A program made the translations under genes and the position numbers. 64,000 nucleotides of DNA from Dryococelus australis (taxonomy: Eukaryota; Arthropoda; Insecta; Phasmatodea; Phasmatidae): positions 311,588,166-311,652,165 of the forward strand of contig CM057009.1 of NCBI GenBank assembly GCA_029891345.1, in the 5' to 3' direction. Position 1 is the first letter of the stretch. Every line of letters begins with the position of its first letter. Positions 45,838 to 58,365 of this stretch are shown here, in pieces. Below the pieces are notes generated by a model. That model did not search any database, was not told the origin of the DNA, and worked only from the letters and a program-made list of their open reading frames with translations.

Positions 45838-47184
45838 GCAAAGAACTACGGAATCATAACACAAAGAACTACGGAATCGTAACACTTGAACTCAGAAATT
45901 AATATGTGACCCAAAAGGGTTGAGTTCCTTCGTTACACTTTTTATACTAGTTCCAAAATTTTATACTCGCCAAATCTAACATTAGATATAAATAACTTCG
46001 ACAGGAAATCACTTGGGAATCATGTAAAAGAAAATTTTTAAAAATTAAAATCCGAATGCATTTGATTGGTTTACGTGGTCAGAAATGTGCCGAATATTCG
46101 GCAATAAAATATGGGCTAGGTTGTTACGCGCCAACCCCTGAACTTAAAAAAAAAAAAGTGTATAAGTTTGGTGGGGAGGAGGACGGGAAGAAACAATTGA
46201 CGCTCGCGTTCACTTCAAATTACCGCACAAAGAAATGTTTATGGCGTCGGTCCTAATGAAGACCTGCGCTCAGGAATAAAAATAAGAGTTCGGCTCGTGG
46301 GCCGAGGAGGGAGGTAACTTGCCGGACTACGAAAGGCAGAGTTGTTCTGGTAAATTATCGCGCGCGTGATTATGTTTCCGTGGAACACTTCACGGCACTC
46401 GATACTTGAGATACGCAGAGTCGTCGTTTCAGAGTCGATTTCCCTTTGTCCCCCGCGCTCAGGCATTCGCATGGGCAGAAGCATTAAAATTTAATTGGCC
46501 CAAAGTGGTCGGGAGAGAAACACGCCCCCTGTTGAGGGGCAGAGGGGGGGACGATAATGTCTGTGCCCTTCGAAGGCAACTCGCTAATGAGTTAGTGTAG
46601 GTCGTTAAATTTTTATTTTACAACTTCGTGTTCGCTTCACGCGACCAACCTAAAGGAGTAAGGTTTCGCGTCGGTCTATGCTCGAAAGGCGAAACCCACA
46701 TATCAATTATTTTACGGCTACAATATCCGCGCCATTATCCGCGTGTGTTGGCTACGTTTAACACGAAGCCAAGTCTCCGGGTATTATTTCAATTTTTTTT
46801 TTATTCCCCGAGCTCTCTGGCTCGACTCACCAGCGTCATGTTATTGCCGAACACGCGGATATGTCCGTCGCGGAGAAAATATGTTTTTTTTTTTTTATTG
46901 AAAACTAAACAGACGTTTAACATTTCTTCATTAAATTGCATCGCGTTCTAAGGCGAATTAAGACATTCTTTGGGTGAACACTTTCAAATGGCGAATTGTG
47001 GGTAGTCGGTGAGGACTTCGCTCTTGCTGTCTTAAGGCTCTAGTAGCTGAACTACACGGCGCAACTTCTTGTAACTTACGCAGGTTGTTGTGTAGATGAC
47101 GTACTTCGTAAGAGTAGAAGGAAAACTGCTTGAAACGTTCATCTTCGCAGAAATTCTAACATATTTAGAATCTACTTGTGAGCC
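45838..47184. other. No gene seen; may include the LINE 5' UTR
   Basis: Two GC-richer blocks (46110-46600 and 46660-46760) lack recognised coding. The last few hundred bases before 47185 are plausibly the 5' untranslated region of the LINE, but no boundary could be placed. Confidence 0.4.
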
Positions 47185-47853
47185 ATGACTGCGCAACTGG
47201 TAGAGATGCGTCAACTGGAGCAGTTAGTGCAAGATCGGGTCAAGGAGCTTCTTAGCTCCAAAGACATAGAAAGTGTGATTGTGGAAGCCGTCACGGCTGC
47301 AGTCTCAGAAGCAGTCATTCGTGAACTTAAGGAAACTGTTTCATTTAACCTGGAGGAGACGAACCAACTCGGGGAAGACTTACGGAAGTTAGAAGAATCA
47401 CTGAGGGAAGCGAAGCGCGAGCATTTCCTTGCACAAGACGAGCTCGAGCAATATCAGCAGATATCCAACCTACGTGTGTTCGGCATCCCGGAGAGCGATA
47501 AACAACATACCGACGCACTTGTACTAGATGTGGTGCACTACAAGCTGCAGCTAACGCATGTCAACATCAGTGTGGGTGCTAAAAATGAAGGTAAGCCTCG
47601 TCCAATAATTGTGAAATTCACTTCTTAACGACGGCGCAATGAAGTGTTCCGCGCGAAACGCTACCTTCCATATTTGGTGTGACCATTCGTGAGGACCTTA
47701 CGATGGAACGCCTTGCACTGCTAAATGCTGCCATTGCGAAGCATGGCCTACACAACAAGTGGACTGCAGATGGTAGGATTGTTGTTAAAAGTGGCGCACG
47801 CCGTTTCCGAATTTCTACTTCAGAAGAACTTAAGACGGAAAGTGAAGTAGACT
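47185..47853 (+). pseudogene. LINE ORF1 (coiled coil plus RNA-binding domain), one frameshift
   Basis: The frame starts MTAQLVEMRQLEQLVQ. A long coiled coil (residues about 10-100, with EETNQLGEDLRKLEESLREA) leads into NLRVFGIPES, which marks the start of an RRM-like fold. A stop at 47628 is followed, in another frame, by GVTIREDLTMERLALLNAA and GRIVVKSGARRFRI to a stop at 47853. The layout corresponds to ORF1 proteins of insect non-LTR elements that coat the RNA. It lies 490 bp upstream of the endonuclease region, as expected. Confidence 0.75.
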
Positions 47854-48342
47854 GATTGCTCGTTACCAGTATCTACATATTCGTAACACTTTACTTTTAC
47901 TGTCTATTAATCTTTAAGCTACTAACAAGTAACTGAACTTATAAATTTCTATTTTTTTATAGTAGTTGCTTCGATACGTTGGTAATTTCCTATTTCCGTG
48001 TGCAACTGTATTTACCCACTAATAGGGTTTTTTTCTTTAAGCTACTAAGAAGTAATTATTTAAATCACTAACATCTAATATTATCCTGTGTTGGTTCATA
48101 CTATGTGTGTGTGTATTATGTACGTTTGTATAAATATGGTTTCTAGTTGTATAGTTGTTGGAATCGTAGGCATCAAAGTAAGTGAGTTAATCACTTTTTC
48201 AATTTTCTGTAATGGGCAGCCCTCCTTATGGTGATGTAGTGTTGTCGAGTCCTGGCACCCGCCATTTCCAACTGTGTCCCTCCTCCATAGCTGGCCCTCA
48301 GACGCACCTTAGCAACGCTCTGTCTCCCTATCATAACTGTTT

Positions 48343-50255
48343 ACAGGTTGCTCACAACAATTCCTTGTCTTTGCTGTGGCAAATTGATGATGAGAGGAGA
48401 TGTTTTATGCCACTTTCTATGCATGCCATTTTAATAAGTGAATCATAGTTAAAACCCAGCTTTTCATCAATGCTTGTTGCCCTATCTGGTTATAAAATTT
48501 TGCGTAATGACCGTATAAATAAGGGTGGTGGTGGAGTGGCCATTTACGTTTGGGGTAATAATATTAAACATAAAATTCTCTCATCTTCACCCTCCGTGTA
48601 CGCAGGGAAGTCAGAATTTATCATCATTGAATTAACAATCCCACCGAACAAAGTTCTATCAGCAGTAGTTTATCGGCCACTGAAGGCCGCATATCTGTCT
48701 GACTTTGAAGAAGCGTTGTCAAATTTGATTGCAGGTTACGAGCAATGTATTATTATGGGAGACTTCAATATAAACCTTCTATCTAACACAAATGAAGCCA
48801 ATAAGTTACTAACTACTTTGTCGTGTATGAATATTACAGTCTGCCCGCTTGGGGCCACTCACCACACAGCCTGGATTGACCTAATGTTTACGTCTAAACC
48901 CAAACTTGTTCTGACGCACGGGCAGACCTCTGCTCCAGGTATTTCATTTCATGATCTTATATTCCTGTCATATAAACTGCGTCCTCCTAAATTTAAACCC
49001 AAAATATTTACTTATAGAGATTTTAAAAATATCGATACTGACAACTTGAACAGCGATGCGGCACTGATACCGTGGCACGAAATAAACGCGATTGATAATC
49101 TTGACGAGAAAATTTGCCGTTTCAGTCAGATGATCACAGATTTGTACAACAGGACGGTGCAAGTTAGAACTAGACGAGTAACAAACCACCTGCTCCGTGG
49201 CTGACGAATGATATTGTTCAGATGATGATAAAACGTGACAATGCTTACTCCAGATATAAACGGGACATAAGAATCAATGTCCTTGCAGCTGACAGTTTCG
49301 AACAGTACAGGATGCTGCGCAACAAATACACACAGTTGGTTAGGAGTGCTAAAATGCACTGCTCACTCGACTTATTTGGTTTCATGACAGAACCTCTGGT
49401 GATTTTTTCAAAAAGGCTATGTAACCTATGGATCGGTATATGTAAAACTAATTTCAGCTCGCCTTTAAACATTTCTCCAGAAGAGTTCAACCGTTACTTT
49501 GTACAGTCTTCATGTTGTAAACAGCTTGTAGGGGATATAACGGACACGACTGATATAAATCATCATAGAATAGAGAATGAATCTCGACGCAAATTATTCT
49601 ATTTTCGACTTGTATCTCTAAAGGAAACTTACAGAGCTAATATGCGCATCAAGTCTAAAGCAGAAGGACCGGACTGTGTTAGTATTCGTTTCATTCATAA
49701 AATAATGAACATTTTATTACCTGTCATTACTGAAATTTTCTACGACTCGCTGTCAGCTAGTTCCTTTCCCACTTCTTGGAAATATACAATTGTGAAACCA
49801 CTTGCTAAGTGCACCAGTACGACTGTCTTAGACGATTTACGGCCCATTAGTATTTACCAGCATTGTCGAAAGCATTAGGGTTCCTTGTACATCAACAAGT
49901 GTATAAATATGTGAACGACAACAAATCATTCAACAGTTACCAATCCGGATTCCGTGAAGGACATAGCACCTGCACTTCTCTTACAGATATCACAGACTCT
50001 ATCAGAATGGCCATAGATAGAAGTCATGTAACTACGCTGGTTTTATTACATTTCAATAAATCTTCTAATATGATAAATCATGACATTATTTTGGAAAAAC
50101 TTAAACTATACTTTCATTTCTCAAATAATGTAATACCGTGGATGACTTCATATCTTCGAAGTCGTCATCAATGTGTAGTCATTAATGGTAAAAAGTTAAG
50201 ATGGCAACCTATGCACTTAGGCGTTCCTCGGAGTAGTGTGCTCGGGCCACCTTCC
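48343..50255 (+). pseudogene. LINE ORF2: AP endonuclease and reverse transcriptase, truncated
   Basis: The endonuclease starts around 48343 (QVAHNNSLSLLWQ) with a stop codon in place of Trp in the SES-W-LKP motif near 48448. It continues with INKGGGGVAIYV, VVYRPLKAAY, IIMGDFNINLL and TAWIDLMFTS (48470-49204). The RT part follows with frameshifts: PTSWKYTIVKPLAK, DLRPISI, YQSGFREGHSTCT and LGVPRSSVLGP. In the catalytic region A, LLHFNKSSNMINHDI, the usual catalytic Asp after LL is His. The sequence ends shortly after the GVP motif, so the second catalytic motif and C-terminus are missing. It belongs to the Jockey/CR1-like part of insect LINEs; the exact clade is open. Confidence 0.82.
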
Positions 50256-50838
50256 CGCCCTTGATACTCCATCTCTAATTCTCCCTTCCTTTTAATCTCT
50301 TCCCCCTCCCCTCGGCGCCAATATTCCATGGCTAGGCAGGCTGGCCAGTTGTGCCAAATCAGCCCCGATTTTATGCAGCATGTAGCAAAAAATCTTTGTA
50401 CTTAACACAAAAGAATTGGAAGCTTGTTACCAAGAAACATTTTGTAACACTGCGAATATTTTAGAACATAGTTCATCAACAGATTTTAATGTGAAAATAT
50501 ACCGGTAATATTTTTTACGAGATAGAATTGCAGACATCGTGTTCTTTAAAAAACATGTATGTTTTTATTTAATCATGTTTGATATATATCAGAATTGTAA
50601 ACAATCAATAGTTTACATGTTATATTACGAAAAGAAAGAACTTTTCGGCAAGTATTTTCGAAAGAACCGTTAGTGAAACGTACAAAACATTTTTACTGTT
50701 TCCCCGAACCCAACATGTGAGTTTGCAAATGTCTGTATAGTTCCTTTCAGTCCGGCAAATATTGCAATCAGATTATTACCTATTTGGTGCATGCTTTTGT
50801 TACTTAATCTGACGCTACGCTTACTTCGACCTCACAAC
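50256..50838. other. No gene seen
   Basis: A pyrimidine-rich block (50270-50320) after the LINE break, then AT-rich DNA. Confidence 0.55.
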
Positions 50839-51095
50839 GGGGCCGCAGTGGTCTAATGGTCAGACTACTCGCTCCCACATAGGCTAACCGGATTCGATTC
50901 CCAGTGGGGTCACTCCCGGATTTTCGCATGTGGGAATCGTGCAGGACGATGCCGCTGGTGGGCGGGTTTTCTCCGGGATCTCCCGTTTCCCCCGCTCTTT
51001 GCGTTCCGGCGCTGCTCCGTACTCACCCCCTCCACACTCATCGGTTATCAAGACCTTGATGTTAAGGGCCTCCCAAATCTCTCCACTCCACGTTT
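50839..51095 (+). mobile_element. tRNA-derived SINE, copy B
   Basis: The head GGGGCCGCAGTGGTCTAATG has an A-box-like GTGGTCTAATGG and a B-box-like GGATTCGATTCCC. The body carries TCCCGGATTTTCGCATGTGG and ends ...CAAGACCTTGATGTTAAGGG and CCAAATCTCTCCAC. It is the most complete copy and defines the family 3' end, followed by a T/A-rich tail. Confidence 0.9.
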
Positions 51096-52596
51096 TTATT
51101 AAAATTATGATATAATTTAATATATTTGTGTATATAGTTTGTTATATTTTACATCTTTTATTATTTACTTATAAGGTATATATATATATTATTTATTATA
51201 ATTATAAATTTATTGTGCGAAAATATCCCCAAAAGAGTAGTTCTGATACGAAATATGAACATTTTAATTTCGAGAAATTGAAGGGTGAATAAAAGATTTC
51301 ATTAGGCCGGAGATCTTTCTTCCAGTATGCGGAAAGAAAAATTGACAAAGTTATTTGATCTGGGCTTCTGGAAGCCTCTCCGAGGACGCAGGCTCGTGCG
51401 GCTAGGTCCCAGGCTGTTTGGTCAGGGTGAAGAAGGTTCAAGGGTCGAGGGGGATATGGAGTTGGCAACACTGGAGAAGGGATCATGGCTGAAGGTCGAC
51501 GCAGTCACACGTGTGAAATCGTCTGACGCTGTCCCTGCTGTGCGTTTCCTCGCCCGTGATTGGGTGACCAGTTCTTTGCTTCTCCGCGGCGGGAAGAAAG
51601 AAAAATATTTCGCCACATGTGGAAACAGTTTGGCGTTGTGAGAGAGAAAGATTGAGAGAGGACGAAGTGGCGGTCAACAAGGAAGGAATCATGACCCAAA
51701 CATACCAACCCTCCCAAAACAACACAATTCTCCGACGTGACCAGAAACATTGAGCCCCGTGAACTGTCCAAAACAATAAATAATTTTTTTTTTTTCGAGG
51801 AAAAAAGATGTATGTTCGTTGAGTCGTGTACTGCCACACCAGTAGGTCTCGGACTGTACACTTTTCCTCCGCTCGAACGTCGGGATTTTGAAAACCCTCG
51901 TGATCTAAGAGAACAAGAGTAAACAAACAAAGCACGATATCCTAGAATAGAGAATATAAAAACTAAAGAACACCCCTTCCAACCCTCACACTGTTCCATT
52001 ATCCTTCCCCTACCAACCCACGTTGACAAGCCATATTAAACTATTTCTTATCTACCATATTGCTAAGTATTAAGTGCGCGTCCGTAGTCAGGGACGGCTT
52101 CTAATTGCGTCTCAGGGCGAACCCCTTAGGCCTAAAGGAGATGAAATTGCATGCTAAGGGGGTAAGCATCACGGCAGATAGGGATTGGGCAGCCATGACC
52201 TGCAATTGGGGGCGTGACTACCTCCCTGAGTGTACCTATAGCTAGAGCTATACCTAGAAGCATAGACACTGTAAAAAACCCCTCGACAGAAAGAGTTAAA
52301 AACTGTGAGATACCATTATTTAAAATGCTACGAGGAGATAGCAGGTGCGGAGTTTATTTCATTTTAATACGAGTTGAATAAACTATAAGAGAGGGGGAGG
52401 GGCTTGTGGGCACATGCTTGGGGTGCATACGTACTTGAGATGGAAACTGCTGTCCATAATCCTGCGCAGGCTGCCTGCACAACAATATCGACAGTAGCAG
52501 CTGAATGCAGCCTACCCTCCCCCCACCTACCAATTGCAGCTTCTCATCGAGTGCGTCAAAATCCTGGGCAGCTCAGTCATGGCACCGAGTACACTT
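51096..52596. other. No gene seen
   Basis: AT-rich then mixed DNA. The plus frame at 51327-51641 and the minus frames at 51483-52029 overlap each other and have no recognisable domain. A T-run lies at 51784-51795. Confidence 0.5.
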
Positions 52597-52925
52597 CGTT
52601 TACTCTAAAAGCGAATGCCCTAATGCCGCTTGTCCTACTGCGTTTATCCTAAATTCGTTTAGTCTAACTTAATTTAACCCAATTTAATTTGGCCTAACTT
52701 CGTTTATCCTAATTTCGTTCAGCTAACTACGTTTGTCGTAACTGCGTGTAACCTAACTTCGTTTACCCTAAAATGTCAATTTTTCAGTATTCTTTACAGA
52801 AACTGCGTTTGTTCTAACGGCGTTTGGCCTAATTTCGTTTGGCCTAATTGCGAATATTCTAACTGCGTTTATCCTAAATTCGTTTGGTCTAATTTCGTTG
52901 ACCCTTATTTCGTCTAGCCTAACTT
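52597..52925. repeat. 15-bp minisatellite, consensus CGTTTAnCCTAAnTT
   Basis: About 20 degenerate units occur in two blocks (12 units at 52597-52775 and 8 units at about 52805-52925), interrupted by roughly 30 bp. Good examples are CGTTTATCCTAATTT and CGTTTGGCCTAATTT. On the other strand each unit reads TTAGGnnAAACGnAn. Confidence 0.88.
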
Positions 52926-53680
52926 TAGGGCAAACGCAACGCCACCATGGCCCCTACACCATCTTCTCTCTCCCGCGCCGACGCCAGGACCTCCACGCCG
53001 CGGGTGAAGGCGGGGAGAATCTCTGTCGGGGAGCCACCCCCTCCCCAACAAACAAGATGGTCCTCGGACTTAAGTGAGCAGCGCTCGGCGAGACATCCCC
53101 GGACCCACCAGTGATGGAGGCGAATCCGCTGGCCCAGGTGTGAAGGATGACTTCCGGGTGCTTCCATGGTCCGATGCATTTCAATACCATGAATCACGCA
53201 TCCGCAGCCGATAGCCCGCAGAATCCAGCCGAAGGGAGGATCGCCACACTCCGCATGTTTCAGCACCTCGGGATCTCCCCTCAACACTTGATCGTTGGGC
53301 CGCCTCCTGCGGACGCGGTACAGCCGTCTTCAAACTGAGCTACCCAGGTTCTCGACGCCCGCGACGACGGCGCTTTCGCACAGGCCAGTTGGTCCACGGA
53401 CTGGAATTTGAATATCCCCAACTATCCCAGAGCCTGGGAACCCTCGACCCGCCACCTGGGGACGCGGCTAGCTGCGGATATCCGCCGCATCTGAGCTGTC
53501 ACAGTCCCATCGCAACCACAGCCACACCTCGCATTCGCTGGACCCGAGGCACAGCACAGCCGATGGTGGCGGACAAAGTTAACACCTGCTGTAAACAATG
53601 CGCGTACCATACACTCATTTATGGTGTATTGCCTACGTACGAGACACTGTATCGCGGCGGCGGAATCTAGCGGATTCTTT
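52926..53680 (-). mobile_element. GC-rich block with tRNA-like head, possible SINE
   Basis: On the minus strand TGGGTAGCTCAGTTTGAAGA at about 53346 resembles a tRNA 5' end/A box and is followed by GGCGGCCCAACGATCAAGTG. No clear B box was found. The block is much richer in GC than its flanks. Several overlapping open frames on both strands have no recognisable products. It could be an unclassified SINE or a domesticated GC-rich repeat. Confidence 0.35.
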
Positions 53681-54100
53681 GTGTGCGTTTTAAACGAAAA
53701 TGGCGGGTCCTAGACAGTTGCAACAAGGGGCCAATTTTGTTTCGTAGGTCTTACTCCTCAATAAACGAGCATCTAACGTTCATAATTCCCGACGGCAACG
53801 AAGTTTCCGGAAATAAGAGGGTGGCCATTCCTGTTATTTTCGTGACGAGGACTGTTGTTATTGCGACTTTGATCTGAGGTTGAATATCCCGATAACATAA
53901 AAGAATGTTCCGCGAACTGTACTTTCATCTCACCTGGTTTCCGATATTTCGCAAAAATACATTCCAAAATCTCCATTTTCGGGCACTTTTTGCGCCCTCA
54001 ATATTTAGTTTAGGTACAACGTGTCGTATATATTTACCACTTGATTTTACATAAGGAATCGCCTCAAGAAGTTCGTCGGTCGAATTCAGCCCCATCATGT
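53681..54100. other. No gene seen
   Basis: Mixed composition; no recognised feature before the microsatellite. Confidence 0.5.
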
Positions 54101-54102
54101 GC

Positions 54103-54179
<77 letters not shown>
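54101..54179. repeat. Compound (GT)n(AT)n microsatellite
   Basis: About 10 GT repeats pass directly into about 29 AT repeats. Confidence 0.97.
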
Positions 54180-54184
<5 letters not shown>

Positions 54185-54299
54185 TGCGTGTGTGGAATAA
54201 ATTTAGATGTATACTGTAATTTAATTTCACTTCCTTTCCGGTATTTCAAAAAATACATTTTAAAACTCGGTTTTCAAGGGATTATACTTACTTTAATAT

Positions 54300-55175
54300 T
54301 GTTACAATTTCTCAAAAGTCAGTGGGTTAATCCAAGTTCGTTCAGGGATGGAGGACTTAATTTAAACAAGTTTTAATAATAATTTCCTTATTTTACTTAC
54401 ATTAACTACCATCCAAATTATCTCGACACAACATCTCACAAGAAATTAATATCACGTGCTGTTTACAATTAAGAATTCAAAGAGTAAATATAATTTACCA
54501 TTACATCAAATAACTTAATTTAACTAAGTTATTAAAATATTGTCTCAATCGATAGTGTATCAAAACATATTTAATTATTTTCTAAATTATATATCCATAA
54601 TTCACCAGTTATGATATTTACAATAAAATCCGTATCACATGTTCGTTCAGTCCCACCTCAGTTTAGTCCATGTCCCACCAGTTCGCAATATTCTAGAGTT
54701 CTCCGAGCGCTCTCATAGACAATAGCGTTCACTCGTTGGGTTTCACGCACTATCGGCCTTTCACACCACACACACCTCGCCAGCCATCGCCTCGCAAACT
54801 CCGTACTCGTCGCCGATGTCCCTCGTCGACTGCTTCCGGTTACTGCACACAGCCATAATGCTTCCACCAAAACTCGCGACAATATTTATACATTTTTAGA
54901 CCATCGCCCAGAATTTTCTCTAAATGCCGCTTTGCGCCGAGGGTCCTGATTACCAGAATATTCTTCCGCATCCTCTACACTTGTCGGCTTCTCCGGCAGT
55001 GGTGAGGAGGAGGGGCAGTGACACCAGCCAGGTCATCATTTTCAGTCATTTCCCTGGATCTCGGGGGGCAACGAGGCAGACAGTGGGTGAGGGGAGGATC
55101 GAGGTGGTCACCTCCCACATATCCGGACCGCACATAACGGCAGTTCGTGGCTGTAGCAAGCTGCAGAGCGTAACG
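54300..55175 (-). mobile_element. Solo LTR of the same Gypsy-type family (876 bp)
   Basis: In plus orientation it begins TGTTACAATTTCTC and ends GCGTAACG, the reverse of the family's TGTTA...TAACA termini with one terminal change. ATAT flanks both ends (54296-54299 and 55176-55179), a 4-bp target duplication typical of Ty3/Gypsy. Its length matches the LTR at 43634-44491 (858 bp). No internal sequence remains, so it formed by LTR-LTR recombination. A TATA-like TGTATAAATATTG lies inside on the minus strand. Confidence 0.88.
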
Positions 55176-55312
55176 ATATTATGTTTAGGAAGAACATGTT
55201 CCAGTTATTACCCTTTTGGCTTTGCATACAATTTCACATAATCTCCAAACATTATTTTATACTATCGGAATTCTCAATGTAAGATTAAACTCTCATGAAC
55301 ATTTTAATGCGA

Positions 55313-55900
55313 TGTAGCTTACACTGGCAGCAAGCTCACGTTATGAGTGGTCTGACTCTGTGGGGGTGACCCACTTCGAACCTCCACTCCTCCAGGCAGA
55401 TGCTCTCGCTGCCTCGTCCTCGCCCCCTCCCCCCGCCAGGGATGCTAGGGAATGATTGTCAGTGGCGAGACCTGGCTGGCGTCACAACACTTCCTCCTCC
55501 CCCTGCTGGAGAAATCGACGAATTTAGAGGATGCGAAAGAATATTCTGGGAACTAGGATCCTCTGCGCAACGCAGAATTTAGAGAAATTTTTTGGCTGTG
55601 GCCTAAGACAATATAAATGCAAGCCACAGCTGTACTGTCAGCAGTCTTTGGTTTAGACCATCTGGCTGAGTGCGGTGATCAAAGTAAGGAGCGGACGACG
55701 ACGGGAGAGTGCCAGACGACCGTGTACGAGGTGTCCGTTGTTTTTTGAATGGTCGAGAGAGAGAGTGATATTCGACTAGCCAATACTATTGTGCCTGAGG
55801 GCGCTCAGAGAACTCAAGAACATTGCAGACTGGTGGGACCTGGACTAAACTGAGATGGGACTAAATAATATGTGATAGTAACTTTTGTCATGATTGTAAA
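55313..55900 (+). mobile_element. LTR fragment, third family member
   Basis: It starts TGTAGCTTACACTGG and follows the 43634 LTR through AAGAATATTCTGGGAACTAG, a clear TATA box AATATAAATGC (about 55600), the AGTCTTTGG block and GACTAAACTGAGATGGGAC. Similarity fades after about 55880, so the 3' part is lost. It lies 137 bp from the solo LTR but on the opposite strand. Confidence 0.8.
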
Positions 55901-56783
55901 CAAGGGAAAAATAACGAGAAACCGGATAGTAAAGTATGATATATATTTTTATATTTTTACTGCGCATCTTGCATTGTGATGGTTTTAAAAACTGTTTGAA
56001 TATTGTTTACTTTAAGATGAGCCCTGAAGAACTTCTTATTCAAGACGTAGAAAACGATGCGGTATTTGTACGATATTTCTAGTTTGGAATACTCCAGTTA
56101 CAGTAGACGGGAAAATTAAAGGTCTGGATGGGCATAGCTAGCAGTTTGGCCCTCCAGGATATGTCTTGTGATACCATAAAGTTTATAAAAATACTGCCAC
56201 ATGCGTTTTTATATGTGTATTATTAAATATCATTCGGCAGATGGCAGGCTTCTTCATTTTTCCCCGTCAACTGTATCGCGTCACGTCGCACTATTGTGAA
56301 GATCGCTGTACACTAGCCACTGTACTCGAGCACTACAAACATCAGAAAAAGTACGAGCAGTGTCCTGTGCATCGTCAATCCGCGAAAGTCAACGCAACAT
56401 GTGTAATTCAGGTTGTGGCGAAAATGTAGTAAGTACGATATGGCGGGGACTAATGATTGGTAATGCGGATTATGAAACTAACTTTTTGTTATTGTAGATC
56501 AATATTACTGTGTCATTTCAATTTTTATGTCATTAAACATTGCCTTGTGTCTAGACCTGATCAAGATATGTATATAATATGAAACCACTTATGATTTTCA
56601 TATTTAATACTATTTGAGCTATCATATTGCTGTTTAGCCTCTTGTTAATGTAAGTAATTTTTCTTGTTCTTTATGTTTGCTATGTGTACACTTTGTTGTA
56701 TATGGTTAGGTGTGAGAGAAGGCATCGAAGCCTTAACTTCGCCAGAATAAACCAAGTCGAAATAAAATAAATAAACCTCAACT
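55901..56783. other. No gene seen
   Basis: AT-rich DNA between the LTR fragment and a microsatellite. Confidence 0.55.
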
Positions 56784-56792
56784 GAGAGAGAG

Positions 56793-56884
<92 letters not shown>
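56784..56884. repeat. (GA)n microsatellite
   Basis: About 100 bp of GA repeats with two short AA interruptions (about 56809 and 56842). Confidence 0.97.
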
Positions 56885-56886
<2 letters not shown>

Positions 56887-57144
56887 ATTGCGAAGGCCGC
56901 TGGGGGTAGGTCACGGCGACTCTAAAAGACACTTGCAGCTGTCGTAAATCTTGTCAGACCCTTGAGACACTGAGCCCCAGCCATGCACGTGGGCTCTGCC
57001 CAGCTACAGGCTCGCCCGCATCACACGTTCACACGCCAGCGAGCTCGCTTTAGGACGATATTACACGATGCCAGATTTCGTAAAAGCCTGTGCAAGGTCC
57101 ACAATAGCGGCCGTCGTACGGGCTAGCGTGGCACACGTCATGGC

Positions 57145-57208
57145 GTTTCCCGCCGCGCACCAGGTTTGGTAATAGGACACGTCCTATTTTTCTCGGCGGG
57201 TTCCATAC
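57145..57208. repeat. Inverted repeat (hairpin)
   Basis: Nested arms occur: CCCGCCG ... CGGCGGG outside and AATAGGAC-AC-GTCCTATT in the centre. No role is evident; it could be part of a foldback element. Confidence 0.5.
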
Positions 57209-58340
57209 CAGATTTCGTACCTTGCCAAACACATAGCAGTTCCAGAGATTACGGCGCTCCCCGTGGCTGCTACTCGAAACGAGTTCATAAAGAAAACGAA
57301 AAGGGGGCCTCCATCTTGATTGTGAGGCTGAAACTCTTTCAAATAGATTAAAAATACCTCAACGACGAATAATATTGACGATGACAACTTTTAATTACTT
57401 TTTAAAACCCTTGTAAACACTTAAATCATTACCCACTGTACGAAAAAATTAATTCAAACTGTTTAACGTACCTACAGTATGTAAACACAAAATTTGGCGT
57501 GTGAACTGGTAGGTAGCCCTGCCTCCGCAACTCAGGGGTAGGATGGCCGAACTGTAGTCGAGGGGTCATGAGCTCGCACACCGACCTCTCCGCGGCAGAT
57601 CCTCAGCTCGCTTGTCGCTTTGGGAATTTGTCAGCAAGTCGTTCTAAGTTTAGCTCGTCAACTACAACGGGGAAAGTAAGTGCAGTGATGAAGCCGCAGC
57701 GACCGAGACCGCGATTAAGATATCACTTTTGGATGTGGATTTGAAACTCCGTCGGACCCAAAATTTTTTATCATTAAATTTTACATGAATGATAATATCT
57801 CGGTACGTTAAGAAAGAACTATGTTTTGCAACTGGTCGGTAATTTTCGTCAAAATTAAACATAACACTCGTACTCTTAGTGACTTCGAGTCATTTTCAAG
57901 AAAATTAATGAAACTGTATTAGTAAGCAATTGATTTATGTAAAAGGCAAACAGCAATATAGCCATATTAAGATGTGCTAGCTAGTTTTTAATAGCCTTAC
58001 GCAAGTTACTAACTGGTAGCAGTTCTACGAATGGGGTTCATGTTTACTACAAACCACACACTGTGCACCCACCGAGGGTGCCAAATGTTAGTCTGCGATC
58101 TGCTTTCGTGTAATATGAATCTTCCAAGGCGGCTCATATAGCGGCTGGTATACCGGCCCGTGCACCAGGCCTTGCAGATGCTTGTGCAGGAACCAAGTGA
58201 GGCTGCAGGTATCGGGTAATATCGGCTTTAAGATGGTTCCACAATAGTGCGATGAGCGGTAGACGATCAGGATGAAGCAGATTCCGTCGCAGCGCGTCGG
58301 CGTCGAGTGGGTTGAGCGAAATTCTTGAGTTGCCTGCGGC
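57209..58340. other. No gene seen
   Basis: Mixed AT-rich DNA with no recognisable features. Confidence 0.5.
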
Positions 58341-58365
58341 GGAGAAGAAGAAGAAGAAGAAGAAG
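58341..58365. repeat. (GAA)n microsatellite
   Basis: About eight GAA units. Confidence 0.95.

Larger units (their letters stand above)
47185..50255 (+). mobile_element. 5' two-thirds of a non-LTR retrotransposon
   Basis: ORF1 and most of ORF2 lie in order on one strand, with loss of the 3' end after 50255. Losing the 3' end is the reverse of normal 5' truncation, so a deletion or later insertion probably removed it. A 3' end of a similar type lies 11.6 kb away at 61907-62790 on the same strand. Confidence 0.75.

Noticed and set aside
51483..52029. Overlapping 150- and 174-codon minus-strand frames
   Set aside because: Two frames overlap each other and an open plus frame; neither shows a domain or codon pattern that favours it.
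52597..52925. CRISPR-like array
   Set aside because: Units are contiguous 15-mers without unique spacers, in a eukaryotic context.
52926..53680. GC-rich host gene
   Set aside because: Open frames occur on both strands with no recognisable product, and a tRNA-like motif suggests a repeat instead.
53925..54376. Open frames made of alternating Tyr-Ile or Cys-Val runs
   Set aside because: They are translations of (AT)n and (GT)n microsatellite DNA, not genes. The same applies at 18620-18802, 56645-56932 and 59649-59943.
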